A stretch of 13,585 nucleotides of DNA from Cyclostephanos tholiformis (Eukaryota > Bacillariophyta > Thalassiosirophyceae > Thalassiosirales > Thalassiosiraceae), in assembly GCA_036939975.1 (NCBI GenBank), contig JALLPB010000691.1, positions 1 to 13,585 on the forward strand. The letters run 5' to 3'. Numbering within the stretch: the stretch's first letter is position 1; every line of letters begins with the position of its first letter. The notes beneath the pieces are model-generated. The model did not search any database. It worked only from the letters and a program-made list of their open reading frames with translations, and was not told the DNA's origin. Positions 1 to 8,710 of this stretch are shown here, one piece after another. The translations under genes were made by a program, and so were the position numbers.

Positions 1-433
1 CCAATAATCTCACCTTCACCACCTTTGTCATCCTTCTCCTGCTGCTCATTCTCCTCGTTCACCCCTGACAACATATCGTCGCTTCCACTCGCCCTCAAAA
101 AAATTGAATTCGTATCCTCTTCGTCTTCTTTGCCATCATCATCATCCTCATCATTGAGGTCAGTCCCATCCATTTTATCAATTATTTGGTGCCTTAGACG
201 CTTTGCCGGAGCAACAGCAGGAGGACACTCCGGATCGCCAGTTGGATTTTTTTGTTGTGTAATTCCTTGAATTTACGCTTGAGGCTATCCACCGTCCGAC
301 CCATTTCAGGGTACCTTGACAAGTGGACCTCACTAACACGTTCCCATGCAGTGTCGGAGAGTGGGTGAATCTCTTCGGCACTGTCAAGGAAGCTGTGGAG
401 CTCCTCTGACGCTTAGGCGAATCCCTTCGGCAT
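1..433 (-). pseudogene. Decayed trihelix/SANT-like (DUF6818-type) gene fragment, cut by the window edge
   Basis: Reading the minus strand from the ATG at 433-431 gives MPKGFA, an in-frame TAA at 415-413, then ASEELHSFLDSAEEIHPLS, DTAWERVSEVH, GRTVDSLKRKFKELHNKK. At the seven-T run 247-253 (A7 on the coding strand) the frame is lost by one base. In the next frame the same domain continues as PTGDPECPPAVAPAKRLRHQ, followed by an acidic tail open to base 1. The order E-LL-aE, aW--V---H, GRT-DSL-RKF--L--KK, PTGDP--PP, AKRL matches a Myb/trihelix-like domain that I recall as abundant in oomycetes and diatoms under the label DUF6818; that name is from memory. Such domains are usually taken as DNA-binding. 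One stop plus one frameshift within about 60 codons argues for a relic, although the frameshift is in a homopolymer and could be a sequencing error. The C-terminal end lies outside the window. Confidence 0.6.
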
Positions 434-876
434 GATGTTTGCAGCAAAAGGGAGAACACAATGATGGTCCAGAGAAATAAGTTTTATGTTTTTATGTCCG
501 TCACTTGACTTTTAGGACAGAACAAAAGATATGTTTTTTTTACAATTTTTTTATGTTTTTATGTTTTTAGGAGAAAGCTTTTGGTTTGGTTGACGCGCCA
601 ATTTTTTTCAAGTGGGCTACAGTACCTATGGTAGTACTCTATCCTATCGAAAACATCGTTATAGGGGGAATTAAATTGCGGCGCGATTTCGCCGTTTTCA
701 AGAATCGGCGAAATAATCATGTGATTTATAGAAATATTTAGCATTTTTATATACTTGGACAATCATCTGATAATTAATATAGCCCTTAGTCCTGAATTTC
801 TACGAAAATATAAAATATGAACTATCATCATAATAATGACCATAGCAAGGTAAAATAATAGAGAGAGGGTAAAATC
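434..876. other. AT-rich intergenic spacer and 5' flank of the RecQ4 gene
   Basis: No convincing gene. The stretch is AT-rich, with T/A runs at 534-570 and an AT-rich leader 760-876 just before the RecQ4 ATG. A minus-strand reading frame at 559-762 has no recognisable motif and is treated as chance. The core promoter of the RecQ4 gene presumably lies here, but no TATA box or initiator can be assigned with confidence. Confidence 0.5.
481..570. repeat. TTTTTATG short-unit repeats
   Basis: An 8-bp unit, TTTTTATG or close to it, occurs at 482-497 and again in tandem at 546-570. Between the two clusters lie about 50 bases with only a T run. It looks like simple-sequence DNA in the spacer between the trihelix relic and the RecQ4 gene; no function is evident. 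Confidence 0.4.
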
Positions 877-3800
877 ATGCTGCCCGTCCCACCACCTCCT
901 CCTCAACCCTCCATCCAATATCATCCAACCCAACGAAAACGATCGGCGGACTCACGCCATCACCATCACCATCACCACGTCGACGCATCATCATCGGCGG
1001 CGCGCATTGACGAAAGAACACGACCATCCGCGACGACGACGACGACGGCATTGGCCCCATCGGGCACGACGAAGGCGGGAACGACGTGCCGACCGCGACG
1101 TCCTCTCGCGTTATCTCGGCGTAAGAACGATAGCACCGTCGTCGACATGATGCTCCGCCCGCCCCGTCCTCTCTCGGGGAGGTCGGCCTTTGACGTGCGC
1201 AATTCGCGCGATAGGATCGGTAGGGGCACGAATCCTCCCCCCGCGAGATCGGACGTTGCCCTGCTCGCCATGCTCGATGGGGATGTTGTCGGAGGAAAAA
1301 CGCGACGAGTGCGGCCGATGATCACCGCGACCGCGAGGAGGACGACTACGGCGACGAAAACGATGACGACGAAACGGGATGTGAGGGACGGAATTGCTAC
1401 CGGGGAGGAATTAGCCGAAGACGGACGTAATAAACGACGCAGGGCAAAGACCGCCGCGGGATGCGACTACGAGTACCACGACGACGATGCTCTCTTCGTG
1501 CTCCCCCCTCCCCCCCCTCCGCCATCGCGCCCACCTCCCGCGGTGAGGGTGGGCGGCGCACGCGATCCGAACTCTTCAACCCCCCCCCCTCCTCCCACCC
1601 GCGGCAACGACAACGTCGATAACAATCGTCGTCGAGTCGACTCGTCATCCGACCTCCTCCGTCGTCGTGGCAACGTGGAGTCCATGGGGAAAATTGGGGT
1701 CGAGAGGAATCGTTTCGCTAAAGATATACGACGACGATCGCGCGGAGGCGCGGATATCGTAGCAGCAGCGGAGGCGGCGGAGTCGTCATCGTCATCGTCG
1801 TCGTCGCGGACGTATGCGACCGCTGCACTCGCATCGTACGCGTCCATTGAGGAGAAAGTTCTCCCGACAGACAACGCTTCCGGATCTGCCGTGGCCTCCC
1901 TCTCCGACGACGCTAATACGGCCGATGAGGAGGAGAAGGAGGAAGAGGACGGTTGGCACGTCGGATCGGCTACTTCTAACACGGGGGGATTGTTGCCATT
2001 GTTGACGATAGGAGGAGTCGGGGGGAGGTGGAGTGGTAGCGGCAGATCATCATCAACGTCGTCGTCATCATCGTCGTCATCGTTCTGCCGCGATCATTCG
2101 ACATTGCGAGGAGGACTATGTGCATCGATGATTTGCGATCGCACTTTATCGTCCTTGAAAACGACAACAGACAGCATTGTTGGGGTCGAGGCGGCGGGAT
2201 CGGGGGATATCAATGATATGCACGATGGGATTGACATTGGCAACGACGAGGGAGACGAAATGATCGCCATAAAGCACGCCGACTGGTACGATCCCGAGGA
2301 GTTTAAGAGGATGGAAATGGCGGCGGCGGCAGGGTTGAGGGATGGAACGACCGAAATTGACGACGACGACGACGACGCCGCTGCATGTGCGGTTGGCAAT
2401 GCACGTAAAAAAAAGTCACGAATGGGGGGGGGGAGGGGTGGCTCAATTAACGACAACTTCGTACGACTCGACATGCGCAACTCCGCGGGTTCGTGCCGGG
2501 GGGCGCGAAATCTGAAGAAGGTCAATAAACACAAGTTGTGGCGGGCGCAGCATCGATTTGGCATGAGTGATTATCAACCCCATGATCGTGTCGACGGTGT
2601 AGCGAACATTGGCGATGACGACGGGGATGGCGGCACCATGGGGGGTAGCATATATCAGGGGAAGGAACACCCCAGACATGGATACGGGACGGGGAAGGGT
2701 GATGGCGGCGACTTGAAATGCTTCTCGTCCTCTAAGAATGCCGGTGTTGACCCGTTGGATGACTTCGTGGATGGAATTTATTCTTCGAAGACGACAAACG
2801 ACAAACAAGACGACGCATCAGCGCCGAGGACACGTGACGAAAGCGTGCCCATTTGCACGAGACATCAACGCCCGTGCAAGCTGCTCACCGTCAAGAGGAA
2901 TAATAAGGGAAACAAGGGGCGAAAGTTCTATGTCTGCTGCATGCCGAAGGGCGAACAGTGCGATTTCTTCAAGTGGGAAGAGGACACCGTCGAGGCTACT
3001 CAGAGGGCCCTTCTCGAATCGTCGTCGAATTCGGGCTTCATTGCAAGACAAGTTGCAGCCGCGAAACTTCGTTTCCGGGAACTCACAGTGCCTGAATTGC
3101 GCGTCGAAGCCAGGGAGCGTGGTATTAAGGTCACCGGGAAGAAGAACGAAATTCTAACTCGTCTTCTTATTTGGGTGCGCGATGAGATCGCCAACTCCGT
3201 CGAAACAAGCAGTCCGGAACAGGAGATGCCACATGTTGAATCGAAAACCATCGCCCATGACATTGTTGATGGTAATGAAGACAGCGCCGATAATTCCGAT
3301 GGCGGAAGCACAGAAATGGCTACTTTTACGACGAAATTGATTGAACTCAGTGATGACGAAAATAGCACTGATTATTCGAGTGATGGCGAAGATTCAAACG
3401 ATTGCGAGCTGGAGATATGTCACGAAGTCAGTGGGCTGATACGACCGAGACGCTCTCTAGTTCAGTCAGCGAACACGCTGCACGATTCTCTCGAGAATTT
3501 CTTTGGTTATACAGAATTCCGTGATGGCCAGGAGTGGGCAATAAGGAGGGTTCTTGCGCATGAAAGGACTCTCCTCGTTGCTCCGACCGGTCAGGGCAAA
3601 TCGTTGTGTTACGCGCTTCCGGCAGCATTAATGGACGGAATTTGCCTTGTGGTGTCGCCCTTGATATCACTGATGCAAGACCAGCTCAGGCAGCTGCCAC
3701 CAAAAATCCCGGCCGCGACGCTCTCGGGGTCCATGACAGTTGCAAAGATGGCTCTAATTGTGGACGATGTCATGCGAAATCGGTACAAAGTGTTGTTTGT

Positions 3801-6087
3801 ATCCCCCGAGCGGCTTGCTAGTGCTGCTTTTCGTAGGCTAGTCCGTCCCAAGTTCAATGTAGAGACACGAAAGTTTGAACGGCAATTTCCAGAAGTGTCT
3901 CTCCTATGCGTAGACGAAGTGAGTTCCTTTTGCTTCATTTTTCCACCCGAACAATCATGTGATACTGATGTCACGACTTCTCCAAAAAATTAATCCAGGC
4001 GCATTGCTTGAGTCAGTGGGGCCACAATTTCAGACCTTCGTACTTGAGAATTAGATCTTTGTTGCCACTAATTGAACCAAAAAGTGTTCTTGCACTAACT
4101 GCAACTGCTGGTCCAGTTGTTATCCGTGATATATGCAACACGTTGTGCATTCCATATCATGGTGCCAATAGTTGTTCGCCACTTCCGACAAAGCTGGATG
4201 ACGGCGGTGTAAAAGTCTTGAACTGCGATAGAGACAATATTGATGTTTTCCCGCTATTATTGCAGAGCAATGACGAAAGGCGGTATCTGGTAAGCTATTC
4301 AAAACCTTATTGTCAATTTGTTTCATTCGTCATGCTCACTGAACGATGGATGTCTCATCTTAGTTGCACAAAATATTGAAAGAGAAGAGTAAAGAGCAAA
4401 CTGACGCTAAAAGGCTGCCCTTCGAGGAGGGTTGTCTCAGCAAGGGAAGTGTTATAATATATGTCTGGCGACAGAAAGACACTGAAATCGTCGCCGAACA
4501 GCTCAATGGCGCTGGCGTACCTGGTGGTGTAGTTAGTTATCATGGCGGGATGGACTCAAATTCACGGAGTAGGGCTCAGAGCAAAGTAAGTGTTGCCGAA
4601 TGCCTGGACCAGACAATATATCATACATGCATTTGACGATGTTTTGCTGTCCTCTTTCTCCACAGTTCCTTCGTGGGAAGGCTAGGATTTGTGTTGCCAC
4701 TGTCGCGTTTGGCTTGGGAATCAACAAACCCGACATCGCAGGTGTAATTCATCTCTGTCTCCCTCCAAGCCCAGAGCACTACCTGCAAGAAATAGGGCGT
4801 GCGGGGCGTGATGGACGTCCTTCGATAGCTATTGTCTTGCCCCTTGTGGACGAATTTGTGTCAAGACACTCTCTTGCACACTCTGATCGACTGTCAAGCA
4901 ACCAACTGAATATAATCTTCTCATCTCTTCGAAAGTATGTTGACGAGGCGTTGAGAGATATAGCGTCGGAAGCTGGCGTGGACTTGGATGCCAGTGAACT
5001 CTTCTTGGATGATGTACACATTGCTATGCCCATCACACAAACAGTTGATTCCTCAGACTGCAAAGAAGAATGGATTGAGACAATATTCTCATTACTTGAA
5101 GGAGAGATTCCATCCGATACATCTCTTTTGAGTGTAGAGGGTTATCTTCCTGACGTTGCTACGATCACCCTGAAAAAACGCGGTTTAGACAAGTTGGAGA
5201 AGATCGACCCGCTTGCTCAGGGTATTTCAAAGTGCGGTACTCGAGTGGACGGACAACTCGAGCAGTCCAATTTTGGCGGCACAGCAATGGAAAAAGGATT
5301 TTACGCCTACAGCTTTGGGACTTACAAGTTCTCTGTAGTTCGCTGCGCTCGATGTATGGGGCCACAAATGGAACCCCGACATGTCTATGCCGCTCTAAGG
5401 CGTCTTCAAGATAATGGTGAGCTCGAGCTTGTTCTCGATACCACAGCTTATGGACGAGCATTGCATTTGAAAATAAGGCAGGCTGGATTGAATTTGTTTC
5501 GCGGAACAGCTAGAAATGACCCCGCTTGTCAAGACATTGTTGACAGGCTGTCTAAAATTTTTTCAGCAAAAGAAACTGTGACTGTGGGGAAAGTCGAGTC
5601 CATGTATGAAATTATTCATCACGTTTCACGCACCGTGGAGGATATCACAAGCGATTATACCAGTGATAGCATCAATAACAGCGGCAATACGAACAAATCG
5701 GCTCGCCTTGTCACATTCCAGAAGATGGTCCAAGATTACTTTTCCAATCTTCCCTCTGGACAATCAACTTCTAACATGGCCCGTGCGGTTATCAAAGAAT
5801 TTCCTTTACAAGACACGCGACTGCTATCTTGTTTATCTTCAGATGTTGCCGTGCTAATGCAAATGCTATCATTGCGCCGACAAGAACAAATGACTATGGC
5901 TGTTCATATCAACGACCCTAATTTCGAAGATTACCGAAACCTTTGTCTCGCGAAGATTATGCACTCCATAGACTCTCCTCGAGCATCAATTTTGCAGTGG
6001 TACAATCATCCTCTTTGGGGCAAGTATCGGAGCTATTCGTTTTCGTCAGTAGTTCACGCTGTCAAGCGAACATTCGATGATTTATAG
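877..6087 (+). CDS. RECQL4: RecQ4-type DNA helicase with GRF zinc finger and SAP domain (4 exons)
   Basis: ATP-dependent 3'-5' DNA helicase of the RecQ4 branch, which in animals acts in replication initiation and repair. Exons 877-3918, 3999-4289, 4364-4585 and 4666-6087 give 1658 residues; all three introns are phase 0. Residues 1-440 are low-complexity (His, Pro, Ser, Asp runs). NFVRLDM at 527-533 with a basic tract to about 562 matches the RecQ4-specific segment before the helicase. A GRF zinc finger follows (about 658-702: C660, H663, C667, C687, C695, CDFFKW), then a SAP domain (735-767). Helicase motifs: FRDGQ 881-885, Walker A APTGQGKS 902-909, DEAH 1013-1016, AHCLSQWGHNFRPSYLR loop from 1015, ALTATA 1046-1051, VIIYV 1141-1145, ATVAFGLGIN 1196-1205, EIGRAGRDG 1227-1235. 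No RQC or HRDC domain is seen. The C-terminus (IMHSIDSP, WGKYRSYSFSSVVHAV) resembles the end of human RECQL4. The Sld2-like N-terminal helix is not recognisable. The start is the first ATG of the open frame and is the least certain point. Confidence 0.93.
957..2377 (+). repeat. Compound coding microsatellites in the RecQ4 N-terminal region
   Basis: Short in-frame repeats are spread through exon 1: CATCAC units at about 957-978 (poly-His), CGA at 1031-1047, C-rich runs at 1501-1517 and 1579-1593 (poly-Pro), TCG/TCA at 1783-1806 and 2047-2082 (poly-Ser) and GAC at 2359-2377 (poly-Asp). They encode low-complexity protein and leave several shadow reading frames on the opposite strand. This half of the gene is clearly more GC-rich than the helicase half. 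Confidence 0.8.
3919..3998 (+). other. RecQ4 intron 1 (80 nt)
   Basis: Donor GTGAGT, acceptor CCAG. Removal joins D1013-E1014 directly to A1015-H1016, restoring the DEAH box and the aromatic-rich loop. Phase 0. Confidence 0.95.
4290..4363 (+). other. RecQ4 intron 2 (74 nt)
   Basis: Donor GTAAGC, acceptor CTTAG, phase 0. It lies between helicase motifs III and IV, joining ERRYL to LHKIL. Confidence 0.88.
4586..4665 (+). other. RecQ4 intron 3 (80 nt)
   Basis: Donor GTAAGT, acceptor CACAG after a pyrimidine tract, phase 0. Joins RAQSK to FLRGKARICVATVAFG, which is continuous across the helicase C domain. Confidence 0.93.
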
Positions 6088-6342
6088 ATAACACTGCCCT
6101 CGCAGAATACAGTCAAGTTTGTGATGTTAAACAAGTAGCGCAAGTACTACATTGAGAAAGAGTAGCTCCTTTATCGTGAAAGAGTAGCTCCTTTATTCAA
6201 CATTGCTTAATTATCATACCTATCGATATTTTTCCTTTCGAATAATTGGCCAGCAAGAACTTTTCTCTGGGCGCCTGTCGTTTAATGAAATTTGTTTGCG
6301 TTACGGACATGGAGTAGCTTTATACCTATTCGACCTGCACGA
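6088..6342. other. Convergent 3' spacer between the RecQ4 and EF-hand genes
   Basis: About 255 bases holding the 3' ends of both convergent genes. No ORF or RNA gene is recognisable. No clear AATAAA-type polyadenylation signal can be picked. The tandem repeat at 6156-6196 is the only evident structure. Confidence 0.5.
6156..6196. repeat. 22-bp tandem direct repeat, about 1.9 copies
   Basis: GAAAGAGTAGCTCCTTTAT occurs at 6156-6174 and identically at 6178-6196, separated by CGT, giving a 22-bp period. It lies about 70 bases after the RecQ4 stop codon, within the probable 3' UTR. Confidence 0.9.
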
Positions 6343-6894
6343 TTACTCGGTGCATTCGGGGAAGAATAATTGCTTGAACGCCTTCCTCTTGAAGCACGTC
6401 GCCAGGCAAGTTTCTTTCGTCGCCTCCATGTCATGCTCAATTGTGATTTTTCCATCGCCGTCTGCGTCACACTTCTTCATTATAGTGTCAGTGGAGCCGA
6501 TCACCTTCAGCAATCCCCGCACGATCCATGAGACGTTCTTCATCGCGCTCTCCAGCTCCTCTCGCTCCAATGCCCCGTTTTGGTTTGCATCCAAAAATTT
6601 TGCAGCACATCGAACGACGTGGGGACGCGATGGGCATTTGGGGTCCTCAATAACCATTTCCTCCCCCTCCGCGGAGGCGATTGGCTTCTCTTCGACTTGA
6701 GCCTTACAGGTTTCGTCATCTTTGCCGCATACAGGGGGAATCACGCCAGTCGCATCTCCTTCTAAGGTCTCGGTCTTTACCTCGCCATTTAGTTCAATAT
6801 CGTTAGTTGCGACGACTTGACCGGCAGCTAGCGAGGATTGAGCGGCCAATACGACGGCTAAAAAGAGAACGAAGTGCTTCATTGAGAGCTTCAT
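6343..6894 (-). CDS. Small secreted cysteine-containing EF-hand protein
   Basis: An intronless 183-residue protein. The first ~25 residues (MKLSMKHFVLFLAVVLAAQS) form a signal peptide, with cleavage plausible after SLAAG. An acidic linker follows. The first EF-hand loop, DANQNGALEREE (102-113), is canonical, with Glu at position 12. The second, DADGDGKITIEH (143-154), has good ligands at positions 1, 3 and 5 but Glu at 11 and His at 12, so it may bind calcium weakly or differently. The eight cysteines (56, 63, 87, 96, 142, 163, 167, 181) suggest disulfides, fitting a secretory-pathway location. The gene is convergent with RecQ4 and divergent from the aldolase. A second in-frame Met at residue 5 would also keep the signal peptide. 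I do not recognise a named ortholog; calcium binding is inferred from the loops. Confidence 0.85.
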   Translation of the reverse strand: MKLSMKHFVLFLAVVLAAQSSLAAGQVVATNDIELNGEVKTETLEGDATGVIPPVCGKDDETCKAQVEEKPIASAEGEEMVIEDPKCPSRPHVVRCAAKFLDANQNGALEREELESAMKNVSWIVRGLLKVIGSTDTIMKKCDADGDGKITIEHDMEATKETCLATCFKRKAFKQLFFPECTE

Positions 6895-7186
6895 TTTAGA
6901 GATAAAAAATGATCATCATTGTTATTCATCGCAAATTCCCCATCCCACCCCGCTTGACCTTCACGTGGCACTCATCAGATGTGTCAACGATTACCTAGAG
7001 ATGAAAAAGAGAAAAAGGGGGGAGAACTTTTTAAAGATCGCCTCCCCCAAAGATACACAAAAAACAAAAAATACGAACCGAACCCTGACTCCCTCTCATA
7101 ATTTGAAAAAGTCGTTCTTAAAAAAAAAAAGTGCGATATTACAACAAAACAGAAAGAAAATATTATCTCAGGTTGCTTCATCAAAC
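6895..7186. promoter_or_regulatory. Divergent promoter region, EF-hand gene / aldolase gene
   Basis: 292 bases between the start codons of two divergent genes, so both promoters and 5' leaders must fit here. The aldolase side (about 7040-7160) is A-rich, with short A runs, typical of a leader. No TATA box, initiator or known operator can be assigned from sequence alone. Confidence 0.55.
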
Positions 7187-8559
7187 ATGGTCCGGGAACA
7201 AGAGAAGATGATGGAAAGGATGTGCCACGCCGATGGCTTCATCGCCGCGCTCGACCAGAGCGGTGGGAGCAGTGAGTTTTTCTACTTGATATTGTGGGGG
7301 ACATCGATGTGTGGACATAGTCTCCGTGGTGTGCTTAAAAACATTTGACTTGCCCATTCGAATCCACCGCGCAGCGCCGGGAGCACTCCGACGTTATGGC
7401 GTTAGAGATGACGAGTATGAAGTCGGTGGGGAGACGATGCTCGTCCATGTTCATAAGATGCGAGCGCGAATCATGACATCTCCCAGTTTCAACGGAGACA
7501 GGATCATCGGGGCGATCCTCTTCGACGATACGATGAAACGAACCATCGAGGGCGTACCGACGGCCGATTATCTTTGGAAGCAGAAGGGCGTCGTTCCATT
7601 CCTTAAGGTCGACAAGGGACTTGAACCCGAGAAGGACGGGGTCCAGCTCATGAAACCCATCGCCGACCTGGAGGAAATTTGCGACATCGCCGTCGCTCAC
7701 AACATATTTGGCACAAAGATGAGGAGCGTAATTAATCGTGCCAATCCCTCCGGAATCAAGAAGGTAGGTGAATATAGCCATCGAGTTGGTTCGATATGGA
7801 CGCTTTGATGACCTCATCCACACACTATCTGCAAACTCTTTCAATTACTTCGCTCTCGTTGCTATGATCAGATTGTTGAACAGCAATTCGAATTCGGCAA
7901 AAAGATCATTGACCGAGGACTGATCCCGATCCTAGAACCCGAAGTCAACATCGACTCTCCCGATAAGAGCAAATGCGAGGCACTTCTTCTTGGCGAAATT
8001 GTCGAGAATGTGAGTATTGTATCCAATCTCCACACATTACAACGGAGTCCTTTCCCAACATCACCCATTCTAACATGGCTCGCATTCTTATTCCTTGCAT
8101 TTAGCTCAAAACGCTTCGAGACGACCAATTGCTCATGTTCAAGCTTACTCTTCCGGATGTGGATAACCTTTACAAGGTCTTGGTTACGCACCCGAGTGTA
8201 ATTCGTCTTGTCGCACTGAGTGGCGGCTACAGCCGCGCCACTGCTGTTGCCAAACTCGCCCTTCAGCACGGCGTCATTGCCAGTTTCTCTCGAGGTGAGC
8301 AGTTAAGCTGTGTAGACACAATTGATTAAAGTTTTCCCGACAATCGTAAGATTCTCTGTCTGACTTTGCAACCGAAATTTCAGCACTCACCGAAGGTTTG
8401 ACCAAGGACTTGAGTCAGTCGGAATTCGATGAAATGTTGGACAAGTCCATCGACGATATCTTTCATGCAAGCAAGGCCAGCCCTCACCTCACACCATCTG
8501 AGTCCACGGAGTGTCACGAGGCAAGTTTCCACAATAAGTGTCCTCTCCTGCATGTGTGA
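7187..8559 (+). CDS. FBA: Class I fructose-1,6-bisphosphate aldolase, bacterial type, probably cytosolic (5 exons)
   Basis: Reversibly cleaves fructose-1,6-bisphosphate into DHAP and glyceraldehyde-3-phosphate through a Schiff base (glycolysis/gluconeogenesis). Exons 7187-7271, 7375-7763, 7872-8009, 8105-8294 and 8384-8559 give 325 residues. The sequence follows the short bacterial class I family (Staphylococcus-type, about 296 residues) end to end: [57 protein letters not shown]-like [24 protein letters not shown], then [10 protein letters not shown] with K217 as the likely Schiff-base lysine, LSGGYSR, IASFSRALTEGL. The start is the ATG in TCAAACATGG; the open frame upstream is A-rich leader. 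There is no plastid or mitochondrial presequence. I recall diatoms having a cytosolic class I enzyme of this type. The 3' end is uncertain: the family part ends near FHASKA (about 8472), the frame closes at TGA 8557-8559, but a GC-AG splice at 8521-8567 would change the tail. Confidence 0.93.
7272..7374 (+). other. Aldolase intron 1 (103 nt)
   Basis: Donor GTGAGT, acceptor GCGCAG, phase 1. Splicing creates the ACG codon in LDQSGGSTPGAL, as in the family. Confidence 0.93.
7764..7871 (+). other. Aldolase intron 2 (108 nt)
   Basis: Donor GTAGGT, acceptor ATCAG, phase 0. Joins SGIKK to [11 protein letters not shown], continuous in the family. Confidence 0.93.
8010..8104 (+). other. Aldolase intron 3 (95 nt)
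   Basis: Donor GTGAGT, acceptor TTTAG, phase 0. Joins GEIVEN to [13 protein letters not shown]. Confidence 0.93.
8295..8383 (+). other. Aldolase intron 4 (89 nt)
   Basis: Donor GTGAGC, acceptor TTTCAG, phase 1. Splicing makes the GCA codon in FSRALTEGL. Confidence 0.93.
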
Positions 8560-8710
8560 ATCGTCAGATGATGGGCGTCGAGGAGATATTGTCCAAGGGG
8601 AAAGAATTCGAGGCTAGATTTTTTGTAAGGCGAATCTCGTTTGCATCGATTGAAAGTACGATATGGTATTGTAAAAAAATATTGTGGGGTTATTATTATA
8701 CATTCTTTCG
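8560..8710. other. Convergent 3' spacer between the aldolase and BiP genes
   Basis: About 150 bases holding the 3' ends of both genes. It includes an A/T-rich stretch at 8660-8705. The reading frame starting at 8568 on + stays open into the BiP gene on the opposite strand; it is discussed as a possible alternative last exon of the aldolase. Confidence 0.45.

Noticed and set aside
559..762. A 67-codon minus-strand frame as a small gene.
   Set aside because: It is AT-rich, has no motif or supporting context, and is within the length expected by chance.
972..1982. Long minus-strand frames opposite the RecQ4 N-terminus.
   Set aside because: They are low-complexity shadows of trinucleotide repeats.
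6965..7186. Open frame upstream of the aldolase ATG that would add 74 lysine-rich residues.
   Set aside because: The stretch is A-rich leader, has no targeting-peptide character, and the family starts right after the ATG at 7187.
7345..7374. A TTCGAATCC tRNA T-loop-like string in aldolase intron 1.
   Set aside because: There is no matching acceptor, D or anticodon arm around it, and the intron boundaries are well supported.
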